From positions 168,853 through 232,852 of the forward strand of contig CAJNOL010000137.1 of the NCBI GenBank assembly GCA_905250125.1: a stretch of 64,000 nucleotides of DNA, written 5' to 3'. The stretch comes from Rotaria sordida. Taxonomy: Eukaryota > Rotifera > Eurotatoria > Philodinida > Philodinidae. The notes under the pieces were generated by a model that ran no database searches, was not told the DNA's origin, and saw only the letters and a program-made list of their open reading frames with translations. Shown in pieces: positions 1 to 12,306 of the stretch. The position numbers and the translations under genes are program-made. Every line of letters starts with the position of its first letter. Positions within the stretch are counted from its first letter, which is position 1.

Positions 1-1320
1 AAAAAAAGACTTTGAACAAACTTCTACCACTAACTAAAAAATCATCCCATTTGATTGAACCATTGTAAAGATATTTCATTTTTTATCATAGTGCTATTCA
101 AGGACAACCCTGTATTTAAACAATCGTGATTTTGATGATATGGGTTATTAATTGATATATTTTTGAACATATTTTATAATGATAAGAAGCTGAAACCTCT
201 ATCGAAGTTTTACAACAAGTCGTTTTATATTACATTAGAAATACTCGTTCTTACTAATATTTTATAACAGCCAATGCCATTCTCGCCATTTGTTTCTCCA
301 GTAAATGTAATATAGCCAGTTTTAGTACATTCCTATCACATCATTTTAATATTCATTGCTTTTCTAACATTTATCAAACTTGAATATCATGTGTAGTTTT
401 CACATGACTTTTATCAAAACAGATAACAAATATTAAAGTCATAAAATTTTACTTAAATATAGCTTTCTTACCTTTCTTATTATCAACATAGAAATAAAAG
501 CTATGCATTGATTGCAAATACTAAAGTTAAACAATCCTTTCTCATATAAAAAAAAGCTACCATAAGGTGACAGTGAGGGACGAAGGGTTAGCTCAGAGAG
601 ACTTGTGCAAAGTTAAGCTAGTGTGGCTTCCACTGGTAGAGGCGTTCAAAGCTCCGATAGAGAACTTAGACCCCTCTTTCGTTAGTTACGCCACTAGTAT
701 TATGTGTATCGCGAAGATTGATTTCAAAAGAAAAGTCTGAGTGCAAACCTATGAGGTCATCATTTGATCATGAAGAATGTAGCGTGGTTAATGTCCATCA
801 TACGATATACAATGCATCAGTAACTAATGATATGTGTTTCTTTATTAGAACATTTTAATGAAATAATTACTAAAGAAATGTTACTACTCTTTAACCAAAT
901 AAAAATCTATCTTCTTTAGTTTTTCTCTCCATTCATTATAAAACTAAAACTCATAGATATTTATTAAAATTTTATTCATATGTACCGAAGTGTAACGCTT
1001 AATTCTGTTTCATACTGACGCATTTTTTTCATTCTTTCTTCATTTTTCTGTTTACCCCGAAGTTACATACGAAACACGACTTTTTGTCATTCTTTATAAT
1101 ACGAACGTGGGCAAGGCAACATAACGAAACAAAATATGCAAGAATGTATCCGTTCCTATCATTGTACACTCCAATAGAACAATACTCATTCGAATATTAA
1201 CAAAAAACCTTCAATATATTGTTATATAAAAGTATCACATATGAACAATAATTTAGTGATAAATTTCATATAGTTATATTAATGATATCTTTTTTTTCGT
1301 AAAATGATTACATTTTTTAG
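1..1320. other. Intergenic, upstream of the ZMYND8-like gene
   Basis: AT-rich non-coding DNA with no supported gene. About 570-720 is noticeably richer in G and C than its surroundings and has a tRNA-like string (a GTTAGCTCAG box), but no cloverleaf can be drawn and no T-arm box is present. The T-rich run ending in TTTTTTAG at 1320 looks like the splice acceptor just before the next gene. Confidence 0.5.
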
Positions 1321-1346
1321 ATAAAAATCAAAAATTAATAATTCTT

Positions 1347-4300
1347 ATGGATTTATCAAATAATAATACGTCATGTGTTAAATTAAAAAAAACAACAGAT
1401 GAGGTTAGAGAAAATTTTTTCATCGATACATTTTTGTGTTCATTTGAATTTTATTTTAGAATAATCATCATGATATTTATTGTTTTGAATGTCATCATGT
1501 AGGAGATGTTATTCGTTGTGACTCCTGTCCACGTGTATATCATTTAAAATGTCTTAATTTGACTGTACTACCTGAGAGAAATTGGACATGTCCAGAATGT
1601 GAAGTATGTTTTTCATTTTGTTAAAAATCAACATTTTCGATTTCAATTTATTTTGTCTTTTAGATCACTCAATCATCATTTTATATAATAAATCAATCAA
1701 TACCATTACAACATCATTCAATAAATGAATTTCATAGAATGCTTAAATATGCTCTTGGACGATTGCAGTTACATCCTCAAGTAAGTAAGCAAATTAATTA
1801 TAATTATTAAAATCAATCTAGATTTGACTTCTTTTCAAAGTCTAAACATTTTATACGATCAATCGATTACAAACAAATGCCTAAATATCTTGATTATATC
1901 ATTCATCCAATGGATTTAGAAATTATAGAAAAAAATATAAATTTAAAAAAATATCGTTCAACTGAAGCATTTATTAGTGATATTAAATGGATTGTACATA
2001 ATAGTATTATTTATCATGAAAGTAAATATAATCTTTAAACAATTGATAAAAATAATAATAAAATTTTATTATATTTTAGATCAAAGTAAATTAACTAGTA
2101 TTGCACGTACATTTCTTAAAATTGCTCGCCATGAAATGACAGAAATTGAACTTTGTTCAGAATGTTATTTACGTAGTACACAATCTATAACAACAGATTG
2201 GTTTACTAAACCATGTGCTATTCCACATACATTATGTTGGGCTAAAATGAAAAGTTATCAACCATGGCCAGCAAAAGTTTTACGTATTGTTAATGATGAA
2301 GTTGATGTTCGTTTTTTTGGTCAACATGATCGGTATATATATATATAGATATATGAAATGAAAACTATACAAATCATATTGGTGGTTTTTTTTTTGTTCT
2401 TTCTATAGAGCATGGATACCACTTAATAATTGTTTTGTTCTATCGAAAGAATATCCAGGTTCAGATAAGAAAAAATCCAATATTAATTTTGAAAAAAGTC
2501 TTATTGAATTACAAATTCATATTGATCAATTAAAAAAACTTTACGGACATTTTACATATGCACCTCCACAAACATTATTAAATAAAACAAAACCTTTCAA
2601 ATTCGTTTCAATTATCGATGGTAGGAATATTTTATTAAATATAATTTTTAAAGACTAAAAACGAAGAAGTTAGATTTTCTTCGATTTTAGACTATAGTAG
2701 ATAGAAAATAAAGATTTTTATAGAGGCAAAAGAAGTCAGATTCAGTACATCCATTGTGAATAATGTCGTCATTTAAAATTAACTTTTTTAAGGTTTCTCT
2801 TATATGTGAAGACACATATAATGGGTTTTTTTTCGATCTCTTGCTACTGCCTATCACCTGTCTGATGAGTATTACAGCTCAGTACACATTATCTATGAAT
2901 CCACTATTGTATGTATGAAGAAAATAATGCTATCACCACACGAGCTTAGGTTATAAATAAACAATGAAAATAATTATCAAAACTAATTGATGTTGATATT
3001 AATTCAAAAACCAAAAGACAAAAAGGATCGAAGAATGTATCAAAAAGAAATAAAATAAAATCTTGTGTTGTAGTTGAATAATTTTTTAAATTCAAAACAT
3101 TTAGATGAACAAGAGATTAAATCACTAAACTTTTATGTAAGAATAATGTGAACACAGATATCCTAAAAACTTTTTCGTCACTATACAGCGAATCATGCAT
3201 CAATGTCCTAAGCTGAACATCTTTAATGATTTTCATGATGTTCACAATAGAGGCCGTTAAAAATGTGTATCAGAGCTGCCAACAGGTCAATTGATGTTGT
3301 AAATTTTTCGTATATATTTAATTCTATAACTCTGCATTAATCTATCATTCTAGTTTCAGTTATTCGCTTTGAATTTATTTCCATAAAGATAAGTTAGGCA
3401 AAAATATTTTTCATACAAAAGAAGACTTGAATTAATAAAATATTTTTGATTATATCAGTACTATTTCGTACCATCAAAAAAAATCTAATCCTGATAACAA
3501 AAAAATATATATATATGATCAACCATACAACGAAGTGATAAAAATTTGATTTCCAAAATGTATGAGTCAATACAGCAGCTCTAATGTAGGACATGTGTTG
3601 ATTTTTCTCTTTAGATTCCATTTTACCTTCTTATATAACAGTTACAAATAGCAATCAAACATTTCATTCATCTATTAAACATTCAAAACAACAACGTTAT
3701 TCAACTCAAAATTCATCGTCTGAGTCAAATAAAAAAAAGTCTGTTAAACGTTCTAATGAAAATTCATATGACAATCAACAATTAGTTAAACGTCAAAGAG
3801 TTTCATCTAAACATATCGATGAAAATCTTTTTTCAAAAGAAGGTCATGAATTACAATCAACATTAAATGTATTTGATATATTAAATCAAACCAAAAATGA
3901 TAATGAGTAAAAATTAAAAATTATTTTTTATTCATTTAGTTTCTTTGTTTTTTTTTTAGAATATCATCAATTCCATTTAAATTTCGATCTATTTCTCCTA
4001 CAGATAATAAACTACGCATTCAAGCATTATTACGAAAATATATTAAATGTAAATCACCAACAATCAATCTTATTACATCCGATGTTAGATCATCAATGAA
4101 TGCATTACTTGATTCTGTTGAAACATATGAATCAATATCTGACATTCATACAAATGTGAATATATTACCTGTAAAAAATCAAATGTCAGAACAACCTTAC
4201 TTACCTGAAGAATATATGAGAATAAAAAAAACTCGAAAATCTAATTTACAACATTATATTATTCCGAAAAATACGAATTCAAATTTTATCACATGTTCAT

Positions 4301-5982
4301 CATTAGATGAATCACTTTCTTTATTATTACCATTTGTACCATTAAGACCATTATCAGTTAGTCCATCAAAGTATATTTCAATATCTATCTTATTCTTTTT
4401 TTTTCAGTCCCTTGATTTTTTTTTCGTCTTCTAGTGTGAATAGTTTTGAAAGCATTCCATCTGAAATACATGATAATAGTATAACAACACAACAAAAGCA
4501 ATCATTAACAAGAACAACATCAGTTGAAATACTTAATATGAAATCAGAACCAATCGATCAAGATGAACATCAAATAACACAATCATCTATTTCACTTCCT
4601 ACAATTATGCCTGATTTTCATTGCACATCTCAAATAGCAACAACAATCATACCGAAGAATATTTACTCATCAACAGTATCCATTATTCCTTCTACACAAC
4701 AATCAAAAAATCCTACACATAGACGATTAGAATCATCAATAGATTCTCCAACATCGTCGAATTCATTTCTGATGAATTCACCATTACAAAAACAATCAAT
4801 TAATACAAGACAGTCTCATCATATTTCAAATACTCTTCCTATATCAAATCAAGATTCTATACCAGTAAATGATTTTTTTTTCATAAATTTAGACTATATT
4901 ATCTTAAAACAAAATTTTTTTTTGATCATCAATTTTTTTTTTCGAGTTGTAATTTTTCATTATCTTGGGCACTTCTATATGATACACACAACTCCTCATG
5001 TACATTTTGAATTTCGTTTGCAGAGGTCAAACAGAGTAATGTATGATCAATGCAATTAGTGAATGAGGTGCACGGATTTGTAGAAAAGCTACATACCAGT
5101 TTAAAAATATTGCTTTCTAGATTAATAGTGTAATATATATATATATTATTTCCTTTGCACACCATACTTTTCTTGTTATCCAGGTCAACAAGACCCTTAA
5201 CTAATCGTTCTAGAGCAACACGTACAATTTATTAAGAAATAATAATATGAAATGAATGCTGAAAAAAAAACATTTTGTGATCAAAAATACTATTAAGTTA
5301 ATCAAGTTATATTCTGTTTTTTTTTTAATAATTATTTTAAAAGAATCCTCATATGAAATGAATATTGTTTTAATAATCACATTATTTCACATGAATAAGA
5401 AAACTTTTCAAATACTGCTAGTAAAATCTGATACTATATTTCTTGTCTTATTCAAATCTATCTTTTCATTAAGATACCACAATATACAAATCAAGTTCTA
5501 CTAGATGAGTAAGTTAAATAATTAATGAAAGTCTAATTTTAATGTTTTCATATAGTCATCAAATACGAGATGAAATCCAAATGATAATAAATAGTTTCAA
5601 TGATCAAGTAAGCAAAAACAAAACGACTATTTATTTTGAATTTCATTCTGTTTTCTTTGTGTTTCTTTTAAATATATAGTTTCAACAATTACTTGTTGAT
5701 TTAACCAGTAAAATTGAATTATCTCTTCAAACAACACGCATGAAATATGAAAAAAATCTTGAAGAAACTCGTCGTTCTTATCGTATATCATTAAATGAAT
5801 TACATACAATCACAAGTAAGGAAAAACAAAAGAAATCATTTTCTTTTTTTTTCTTCTCATTTTTATTTTTCTTATTTTTAGCTGAACAAATTCAAGAAAT
5901 TCATAATAGTTTAGAATTACAATATTGGAAAAGACTTTCTGAAATGCGTAATCGATATGAATCAAAACTTCGATATGAATAA
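1347..5982 (+). CDS. ZMYND8-like: ZMYND8-like chromatin reader (PHD-bromodomain-PWWP)
   Basis: I read 13 exons: 1347-1403, 1460-1603, 1664-1780, 1841-2021, 2080-2332, 2409-2620, 3615-3906, 3960-4370, 4435-4864, 5474-5508, 5556-5607, 5680-5815 and 5882-5982. They join in phase to 806 residues. A PHD finger (about residues 22-67; [17 protein letters not shown]) is followed by a bromodomain (about 85-160; the HPMDL motif) and a Cys-rich linker plus PWWP domain (about 190-260; [24 protein letters not shown]). This order and these motifs match ZMYND8/PRKCBP1, a nuclear reader of acetylated and methylated histone tails. A long polar Ser/Thr/Gln-rich stretch leads to a C-terminal coiled coil. The MYND zinc finger that ends ZMYND8 and ZMYND11 is absent: the frame stops right after the coiled coil. 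Introns are 47-76 bases except intron 6 (994) and intron 9 (609). The 35-base exon 10 is the least certain call, but it restores phase exactly. Confidence 0.88.
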
Positions 5983-6176
5983 ACTTTAATTATTCCGTTT
6001 AATCGAAAAAAAAAAACTGCATTTATTTCATTTCAAAAAAAGAACACACACAAATAAAGTAAAGCAAAGTGAATAAGTATATTAAATAATAGGTTTTGTT
6101 TGATTTTGTCTAGGTTCAAGAGCATTAAAAAAAAGAAGGATATAGAAAGATTTGTCACGTCTCTCTCTTTCTTTTT

Positions 6177-7074
6177 TTAATCAAGGCCAAGATTTAATGG
6201 ATGTTTTGGTACTTCATTAAGAAAGAATTTTTTCATAAATTCCGAAAAGAGATTATCTAAAACAAATATAAGAAATAAATTAAAAAGAAAAAAAGAAAAA
6301 GAAGAACAAAATATAATTATTTCTACATACAATCCATTTTCTTTTTGCCATGTTCAGTTATAAAGTCATAAGCTTTTTCAGCATTTGTTTCCTCAATATC
6401 CCATGAAATAAGCATATTAGCAAATTCAGCTTTTGATACAGCTCGTTCATCTAAAGACAAAAATGATGAGAAAAAGTCAAATAAAAAAAAAATAGAAATA
6501 TATTCAATTACCCATAAATTCATTAGCACGAAAAAGAGCTTTATGTAATCCTTCATACCATTCAGGAAATTCATTTTTGTCTTTTAAACCACCAATGATA
6601 TCATTCATAACATCAAGCCATTCATCTTTTTAAAATAAAAAATATTTAGAAAAAAAAAAGGTAATTTTTTAACATGTTAAAATACCTAAATCAATATTTC
6701 CATCTTTGTTTGCATCACCAACAGCACATAAATCCCAAAAGTATTTTTGAAAATGTTGTTCAAGACGTTTACGTAAAACTTTCAATCGAGCATTTTTTGC
6801 AGCTTCATCTTTTGATACAATAGACTATACACATAACAAAAGAAAAACAAAACATTATTAATACATTACTATAACAATGTCATAAATATCACCTCAATAG
6901 CAGCTTCAAAGTCAGTCCAATTGACAAGACCATCATTATTTGTATCTATCAATAAGTAAAATTATTGATAATTATTATTTAAATAAAATTTCGTAGTTTT
7001 TTTTTACCAAGTGTTTTGGTGAAGAATTGTTGAAGTTTCTTCGTTGCTGATTTTGGTATATTTTCACGAGGCAT
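6177..7074 (-). CDS. Sarcoplasmic calcium-binding protein-like EF-hand protein
   Basis: Six exons on the minus strand (7074-7008, 6945-6893, 6824-6686, 6625-6512, 6450-6331, 6256-6177) join in phase to 190 residues, the usual size for invertebrate sarcoplasmic calcium-binding proteins, which are soluble cytoplasmic calcium buffers. EF-hand 1 (loop from about residue 23, DTNNDGLVNWTD) and EF-hand 2 (residues 77-88, DANKDGNIDLDE) keep calcium ligands. The third and fourth loops are degenerate. Helices are rich in Lys, Glu and aromatic residues, and the tail FLNEVPKHPLNLGLD closes the family fold. Reading straight through the fifth exon gives a false stop at 6328; splicing at 6331 to 6256 adds the 26-residue C-terminus. 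A T-rich TTTTAG sits 41 bases upstream of the ATG, which may be a trans-splice or 5' UTR acceptor. The gene converges tail to tail with the ZMYND8-like gene, 194 bases apart. Confidence 0.88.
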
Positions 7075-7140
7075 CGTGATAATTTAAGAAATGGCGAAGC
7101 GGAATGAAAGAAATCTAAAATTGATCAGTAAATATATAGA

Positions 7141-7173
7141 AAAATATACATATATATATACATATATATATTG
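7141..7173. repeat. AT-rich dinucleotide microsatellite (TA/CATA)
   Basis: A run of alternating A and T with interspersed C lies in the spacer just 5' of the EF-hand gene. It is simple sequence with no further feature. Confidence 0.7.
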
Positions 7174-7840
7174 ATACACGGATATACATTCCTAATAAAA
7201 TGCATCGATGCGCAATTTCTTGCTCGATGTATTTGTGCACTGTCTAGAATATTCTGGAAGTATTATTAGGATGTCATCCATTCTATTCTCTCCTTCTTAG
7301 AATAACAAAAAGATAGTGTCTATTCATAAAAGGGGTTAATCATTCTATAGTCATTGGATCTAAGTAAATCTGACTAATTTTTATTCATAGTTAATATTTC
7401 GAAATTTCTCTCTCCTACTGAATTATTCACCATTTGGATCTATTGATTATTAAACCAGTAATATAAAACATACTACATACTAACGACCTTTTTCTACTTC
7501 TCTTGTATACACGACTGAGTTGTACATCATATACAAATACGCATTTTCTGTACAAAAACGATAGAAAGAAAAGTGCAATGTTCTCGGTTTGGTACCAGAT
7601 ATATTTTCTTATACATATAATGCGATGTGCCCGCACATAAATAAATACCGCACAACTGGCCCGATTTTCTGGTGTTGAGATGAGGCCGAACGGAACAAGC
7701 GAGTGTACAAGACTTGTTCTATCGACAATATACTGTGCTGTTTATGTAGGATATTTTTTTTTCTCCCTTTCTGTCTAAAAATGATAGTATTAAGCAGTAG
7801 ATGAGCAGAATTGGGAATAACCATTCTAGCTATAACTTGC

Positions 7841-7905
7841 TTCCTTCCTTCCTTCTTTCTTTCTTTCTTTCTTTCTCTCTTTCTTTGACTCCCTCTCTCT
7901 CTCTA
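7841..7905. repeat. Pyrimidine microsatellite (CTTT/CTTC/CT)
   Basis: CTTC, CTTT and CT units follow one another for about 65 bases on the plus strand, giving a strand-asymmetric polypyrimidine tract. Confidence 0.8.
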
Positions 7906-10003
7906 AATTGCTTGTATATTTATATTGAGGTTAGATAGATGCTATTGCGATACGGAGCATGATATCGGTATTGTGCTCATGAAGGACAAAATTTTATTCG
8001 AAAATAAAAAAGCATTCTTTTTTTTGCTGAAGAACATTACTTATAATAATGAGAATAGAAATCAAGTGAATAGATTTTATTTCGAACGATAGCTTGAATA
8101 AACATCTGCTTTTTCAATCAATAAACTTATTCTATTAATCTAAACAAATTATTGTTGATTCAACAATTTATTTTCTATTTTGATTTCAAAATCATGTTAT
8201 TCATATTATTAATGAAATGAATCATCGTGATACATTAACAAACATCTTGTACAGAATAAGACAAGTTTCTATATGCTGTAACCCACTATGGTAGCAGTAT
8301 TATCGCATAACAAGGCTGAAGGCGTGTCATAGATATTTCAAGCATGTTTGTCTCGATGAATAATTATATCAAAAAAGCAAGCTAAAAATAGACAAATTCA
8401 TAAAATTTAATCGAATAAAAGATAGTGTTTGAAAGAATTTTTATAGAAGATGATATTAAAACGTTAAATGATAAGTCGATCGACTAAACTGAAGAAAAAA
8501 AAATATTTATTAGAAAGACATAAAAAAATAAATCTTGTTTTTTTCATTAATAAAAAGTAAGTTTTTATAACGAGAATAATATGTGAATATTCTCTGCATT
8601 ATAAAATATATATACCAAAACTGCATTCAACAATCTCTATTAAGTAAATAGATGATCAACAATTTGCATCCAAGAAAATATGATGATTATAATGTACAAA
8701 TGACATCTATTAGAAATATATCTCTAGATAAGATTCTTTATGTGAATCGAGTTTAACTAAACATGAAAATATTACAAGTAATTCTTAAGATATATTGAAC
8801 TTTACAATTATATCCTTATTTTCTTCGGACCTCTGTCGTTAATCAAGAATGCCATTCTTGAAATCGTTTACCGTTTCTTCACATACAGCTGAGAAAACGA
8901 TTAAATTGAGAATATTTATTTAATTGGCATATTATATTGTGATATAATGATGAGTCGAATTGAAATAATTACGGAGCTCAATAATTAGTACATGTTTCTT
9001 CTAAGTAATGCTCACGAAGAAGATCAAAGAAATGATCGCATCCATCCAATCAACATCCTCCAACACATAATACAACATATTGTCTTCATTAGTCTACGAA
9101 ATGATCCATATGGTGGTTGATTTATGTATTCTTTAGGTAATTCAGTCCATTTCATTGAATTAGATTTAATTCTTGTTGAAGAAATGAAGTTCGAATAGTA
9201 GCGACATCAAACAATAGAAACTATTAATTGATGTGCGATGGCATATCAGCTGGCCACAAGCAATTCATTGTATCCAGTGGAGAAGGAAAATAAATAACTC
9301 CTTAGCGAAATGAAGAGTCTACAGCATCAAGAAACTAGAAAACTAGGTGAAAAAAATCATTCATCAAGCAGGACCGATCACATATATATTATATTTAATA
9401 AAATTAACCAACATATCTACATTTTGTTTTTATGATAGAATTATTTATTTTAGTCAATATTTGTCTTTTTTTTTGTAGTAGCACTATCTCCCATATTTCA
9501 TGGTTCATCCGTTCATATTGACAAAAAAATATGTTTCAGAAAGCGGAAGAAGCATTATTTGAATTACTAATACCAAATTTATCATAGAGGTTATATTTCG
9601 GTAGTCTCTTGCGAACAAAGATCTAGTTGTGTATGCATTAATCATCATCGACAACAACATCTTGATAAGATGGCTGACAGACAGACAGACTGACTGCCAA
9701 TGTTGGCAGAACCAGTTTAGGCGAAAAACAAACAGAAGTGACAGAACTGAGTACAGAGTTAAAAGAAATAAAAACAAACAAAACACATACAAAAAATAAA
9801 GATAAAATAAAAATAACAAAGAAATCAGTGTATCACATTTGGATCATAGAAATTGATGGATGAGCCTCTGAGAAAAAGATTACTATATCATCCATCATTT
9901 TACCACCTCCAGATCGTAGGCAAATCTGGTTTCATTGACAGTCATCATAAAACACAGTAACCTACACTCAGATTTGGTCACGAAGTCCGAAATTTTTGTT
10001 CTT

Positions 10004-10258
10004 TCAGTCATGCTTTAGCACATGCACTGTAGCTCCTTGAGGTTTTAATAGTTTGTCACAACTTTTATTTGGAGATACATATTCATTCGTATTATTTTTC
10101 TTTAGTAGTTCTTCTATTTTTGTTTGTCGTGAAGTAGTGGTTTCTTGCGTCGATGTTAATATAGTTCGATGAGAAAGAACATTCGTTATAGAACTACCTA
10201 ACGAATCTTTAAGTCGTTTTCTTTTGCGTAGGTTCGCTGATGTATATTCAAATCTCAT
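10004..10258 (-). CDS. Orphan basic ORF, hypothetical
   Basis: An 84-residue ORF with a true ATG at 10258. It is hydrophilic, Lys/Arg/Ser/Thr-rich and free of low complexity, with codon use like the real genes nearby, so it may be an exon or a small gene. I recognise no domain. It starts with a basic patch (KRKRLKD) and is Thr/Ser-rich in the middle. No convincing partner exons were found. It could equally be a chance ORF or a relic. Confidence 0.22.
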   Translation of the reverse strand: MRFEYTSANLRKRKRLKDSLGSSITNVLSHRTILTSTQETTTSRQTKIEELLKKNNTNEYVSPNKSCDKLLKPQGATVHVLKHD

Positions 10259-10534
10259 TTATTTTTAAAATCTCGTCCACATTATGAACAGTTAGCAACT
10301 TCATTTCTACTCGGCAGATGAGATACATTCTTTTTTTTCTCAGAATAGCGAATTCCTTCATCAATCCGTGGTTTGATTGCTCTTTCTTTATGTTCACGTA
10401 TGATGTGTGTTACATCAGATCGAACTGCAGCAAATTTAAAGTCGTAAATAATCATTTTACACCACTGCTCATTATTCTAAACCTCATGTCTCCAATTTTT
10501 ATATTAGCTATCATGAAGATATAAAAAAGGGTAG

Positions 10535-11300
10535 AATCATAAATCCTTTAACGGTTTATGAAAGTGCAACGTATAACAAACCCTTTTTACCGTATGTCAA
10601 GATTTTCATAAATCCTTATAAGGGTTTATGAGATTAAACTACCTCTCATATACCCTTTGCACGGGCATATGAATGGTCGGTCATAAAAATTAAACTTACC
10701 ACTACATTGTTGAAGTAAGATAAATCTAAAACAATAAAAAAAAATTATTGATATAATAGATACGTACCTTGGAATTCGTTCTTTCGATAAATTTAAATAA
10801 AAAAAAATCATAAATTATTAACTTTAAATAAATATTCATCATTCGATCTCTTGCTGGAATAAGTTTAAACAAAAGAAAAGTATGATTTTTGTATGAAATA
10901 AGCATCCACCATCGGATGTGCTAGTTCAATAAATCTAAAAACGTAAATAAAAAAATCCATAATATATATTTAAATAAACAAATAAGATTGAATCTGTTGC
11001 CGAGATGAAATCGAAATCAAAAGGATATAATTTAATAATAAACTCCTCCAAAGAAAAGAAAAAACTCTTTAACTAAAAACCTATTATAATAAACTATTTT
11101 CATGAAAAAGAGATACAATAAATCCTACCATATAGGATAGTAAACTCTTGTCCTGAAAGCGTGAAATATTAAACCCTTGGTCGTAGAATAATAAACTCTC
11201 CTCCTTGAATTCCAATATGATAAATTCCTGTTAGTTTCATATACTCTTGCTTTCATAAACTCTTCGTCTCATAAATCCTTCAAGGATTCATGAAAATTTG
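10535..11300. repeat. Diverged interspersed repeat with ATAAAYYCT core
   Basis: The core ATAAA(C/T)(C/T)CT(T) recurs about 15 times, at roughly 20-25-base spacing between 11036 and 11290 (for example near 11038, 11120, 11148, 11188, 11259 and 11272). A second group lies at 10537-10660, where the motif also appears in inverted form (ATAAATCCTTATAAGGGTTTAT). It is probably an old tandem array or the repeat-bearing end of a mobile element. It is too diverged for a fixed period. Confidence 0.45.
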
Positions 11301-11365
11301 TACATAGAACAGAGATTTATTATTCTACTCATTTTTTTAATAGTGTACGCGATACGCTCAGACAT

Positions 11366-11389
11366 ATTAGAAGACCTGGGTCTTCTAAT
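11366..11389. repeat. 24-bp palindrome ATTAGAAGACC/GGTCTTCTAAT
   Basis: A perfect inverted repeat of 11 bases around a 2-base centre. The same palindrome, slightly varied, forms the left end of the element at 58067-59576, so this is probably a solo end of the same transposon family. Confidence 0.5.
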
Positions 11390-11993
11390 GAGTGAATTTT
11401 AATCTCATCTACTCTTCCAAGAAGAGCAAGTCAACAAAAATGGCGCGTAGTATGTAAAATCGAGTAATTTTGCAATCCAGAATTCTCGACGCAGTATGGG
11501 TGTTCATTTATTTTTATTGATCATTTATAATAAAGATAAATAAATCCTTTATATTTGATAAATAAAGATAAAATATAGAATAAAGGTTTTGCATCTGGTG
11601 TTTTCGAGCGCATTAACAAACAGTCTACCAGAGGGTAATCGAAGATGATAGCAAGATGACTTTGGTCTTGAAGACAGATAAAAAGTTAATAAAGATCATA
11701 ATAGTCGTAGTACCACTAAAACTGTTGCAGGAATACTGCAAATGAAAAGATTAGAGCACACGCTTTCTCTGCAAAAGCCCTATAATTCATCCAAGTGCGG
11801 ACAATCGATCGAAACAGAGAACGTTAGCGGAAAAATCAGATTAAAACCGATTATTTTTTCTCGAAAGTTAATTTAAATAGCGTGATTTGTTCGTAATTAA
11901 AATGGGATTTCTTGATTTTCTTCTGATTTAAATCGATTTCTGTTGTGATTTAAACAAGCCATGTTTCATCATTAGATGTCTTTCTTTCTAGCC

Positions 11994-12306
11994 TTTGATT
12001 AATTTCAATTTCGATTTAGAAGCTGTCGATACTAAACAATTGGCTTGTCATTTTATCTATGATGAACTTGCTCAACTTTATCAATTTGAATTTGATGTTA
12101 ATGATGATTCAATGGACAAATATGATGCCTATTTAGTTAAAGACAAAGCCCTTCAATATTTAATAAATGAATATACAGAGACGATCGTTTCGTATTGCAA
12201 ACATGATTTATTTTTAATTTATCATAATGAAGATAGTTTAATAGCCGAAGAACAAGAACAGGCCAAAGTTGAAGATTGTCTGTGTTTATTTTTCTTTCTA
12301 ATATGA
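11994..12306 (+). pseudogene. Exon-like ORF of unknown family, probably a gene fragment
   Basis: A single 103-codon open frame follows a good splice acceptor (TTTCTTTCTAG ending at 11991) and has no ATG at its start. It is acidic and hydrophilic, with Tyr/Phe/Asp-rich segments (DELAQLYQFEFDVNDDSMDKYDAYLV), a composition typical of a helical domain. The sequence degenerates into T-rich non-coding DNA after about 12280. No neighbouring exon could be joined to it, so it may be an isolated exon of a lost gene. The family is not recognised. Confidence 0.3.

Larger units (their letters stand above)
7115..10003. other. Gene-free spacer
   Basis: No coding region is convincing here. Short ORFs on the minus strand (7427-7824 and 9505-9819) have hydrophobic or erratic composition and no recognisable motif. 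The only clear structure is a pyrimidine microsatellite at 7841-7905. Confidence 0.5.

Noticed and set aside
570..720. Possible tRNA (GTTAGCTCAG box in a GC-richer patch)
   Set aside because: No T-arm box, acceptor stem or anticodon stem can be paired.
3266..3585. Complete hAT insertion inside intron 6 of the ZMYND8-like gene
   Set aside because: End-like strings exist on both sides, but the inverted match is short and the flanks agree at only about 5 of 8 bases, so no element is annotated.
9505..9819. 104-codon hydrophobic minus-strand ORF as a membrane protein
   Set aside because: The Leu/Phe-rich start is the translation of an A-rich tract, and no domain or splice structure supports it.
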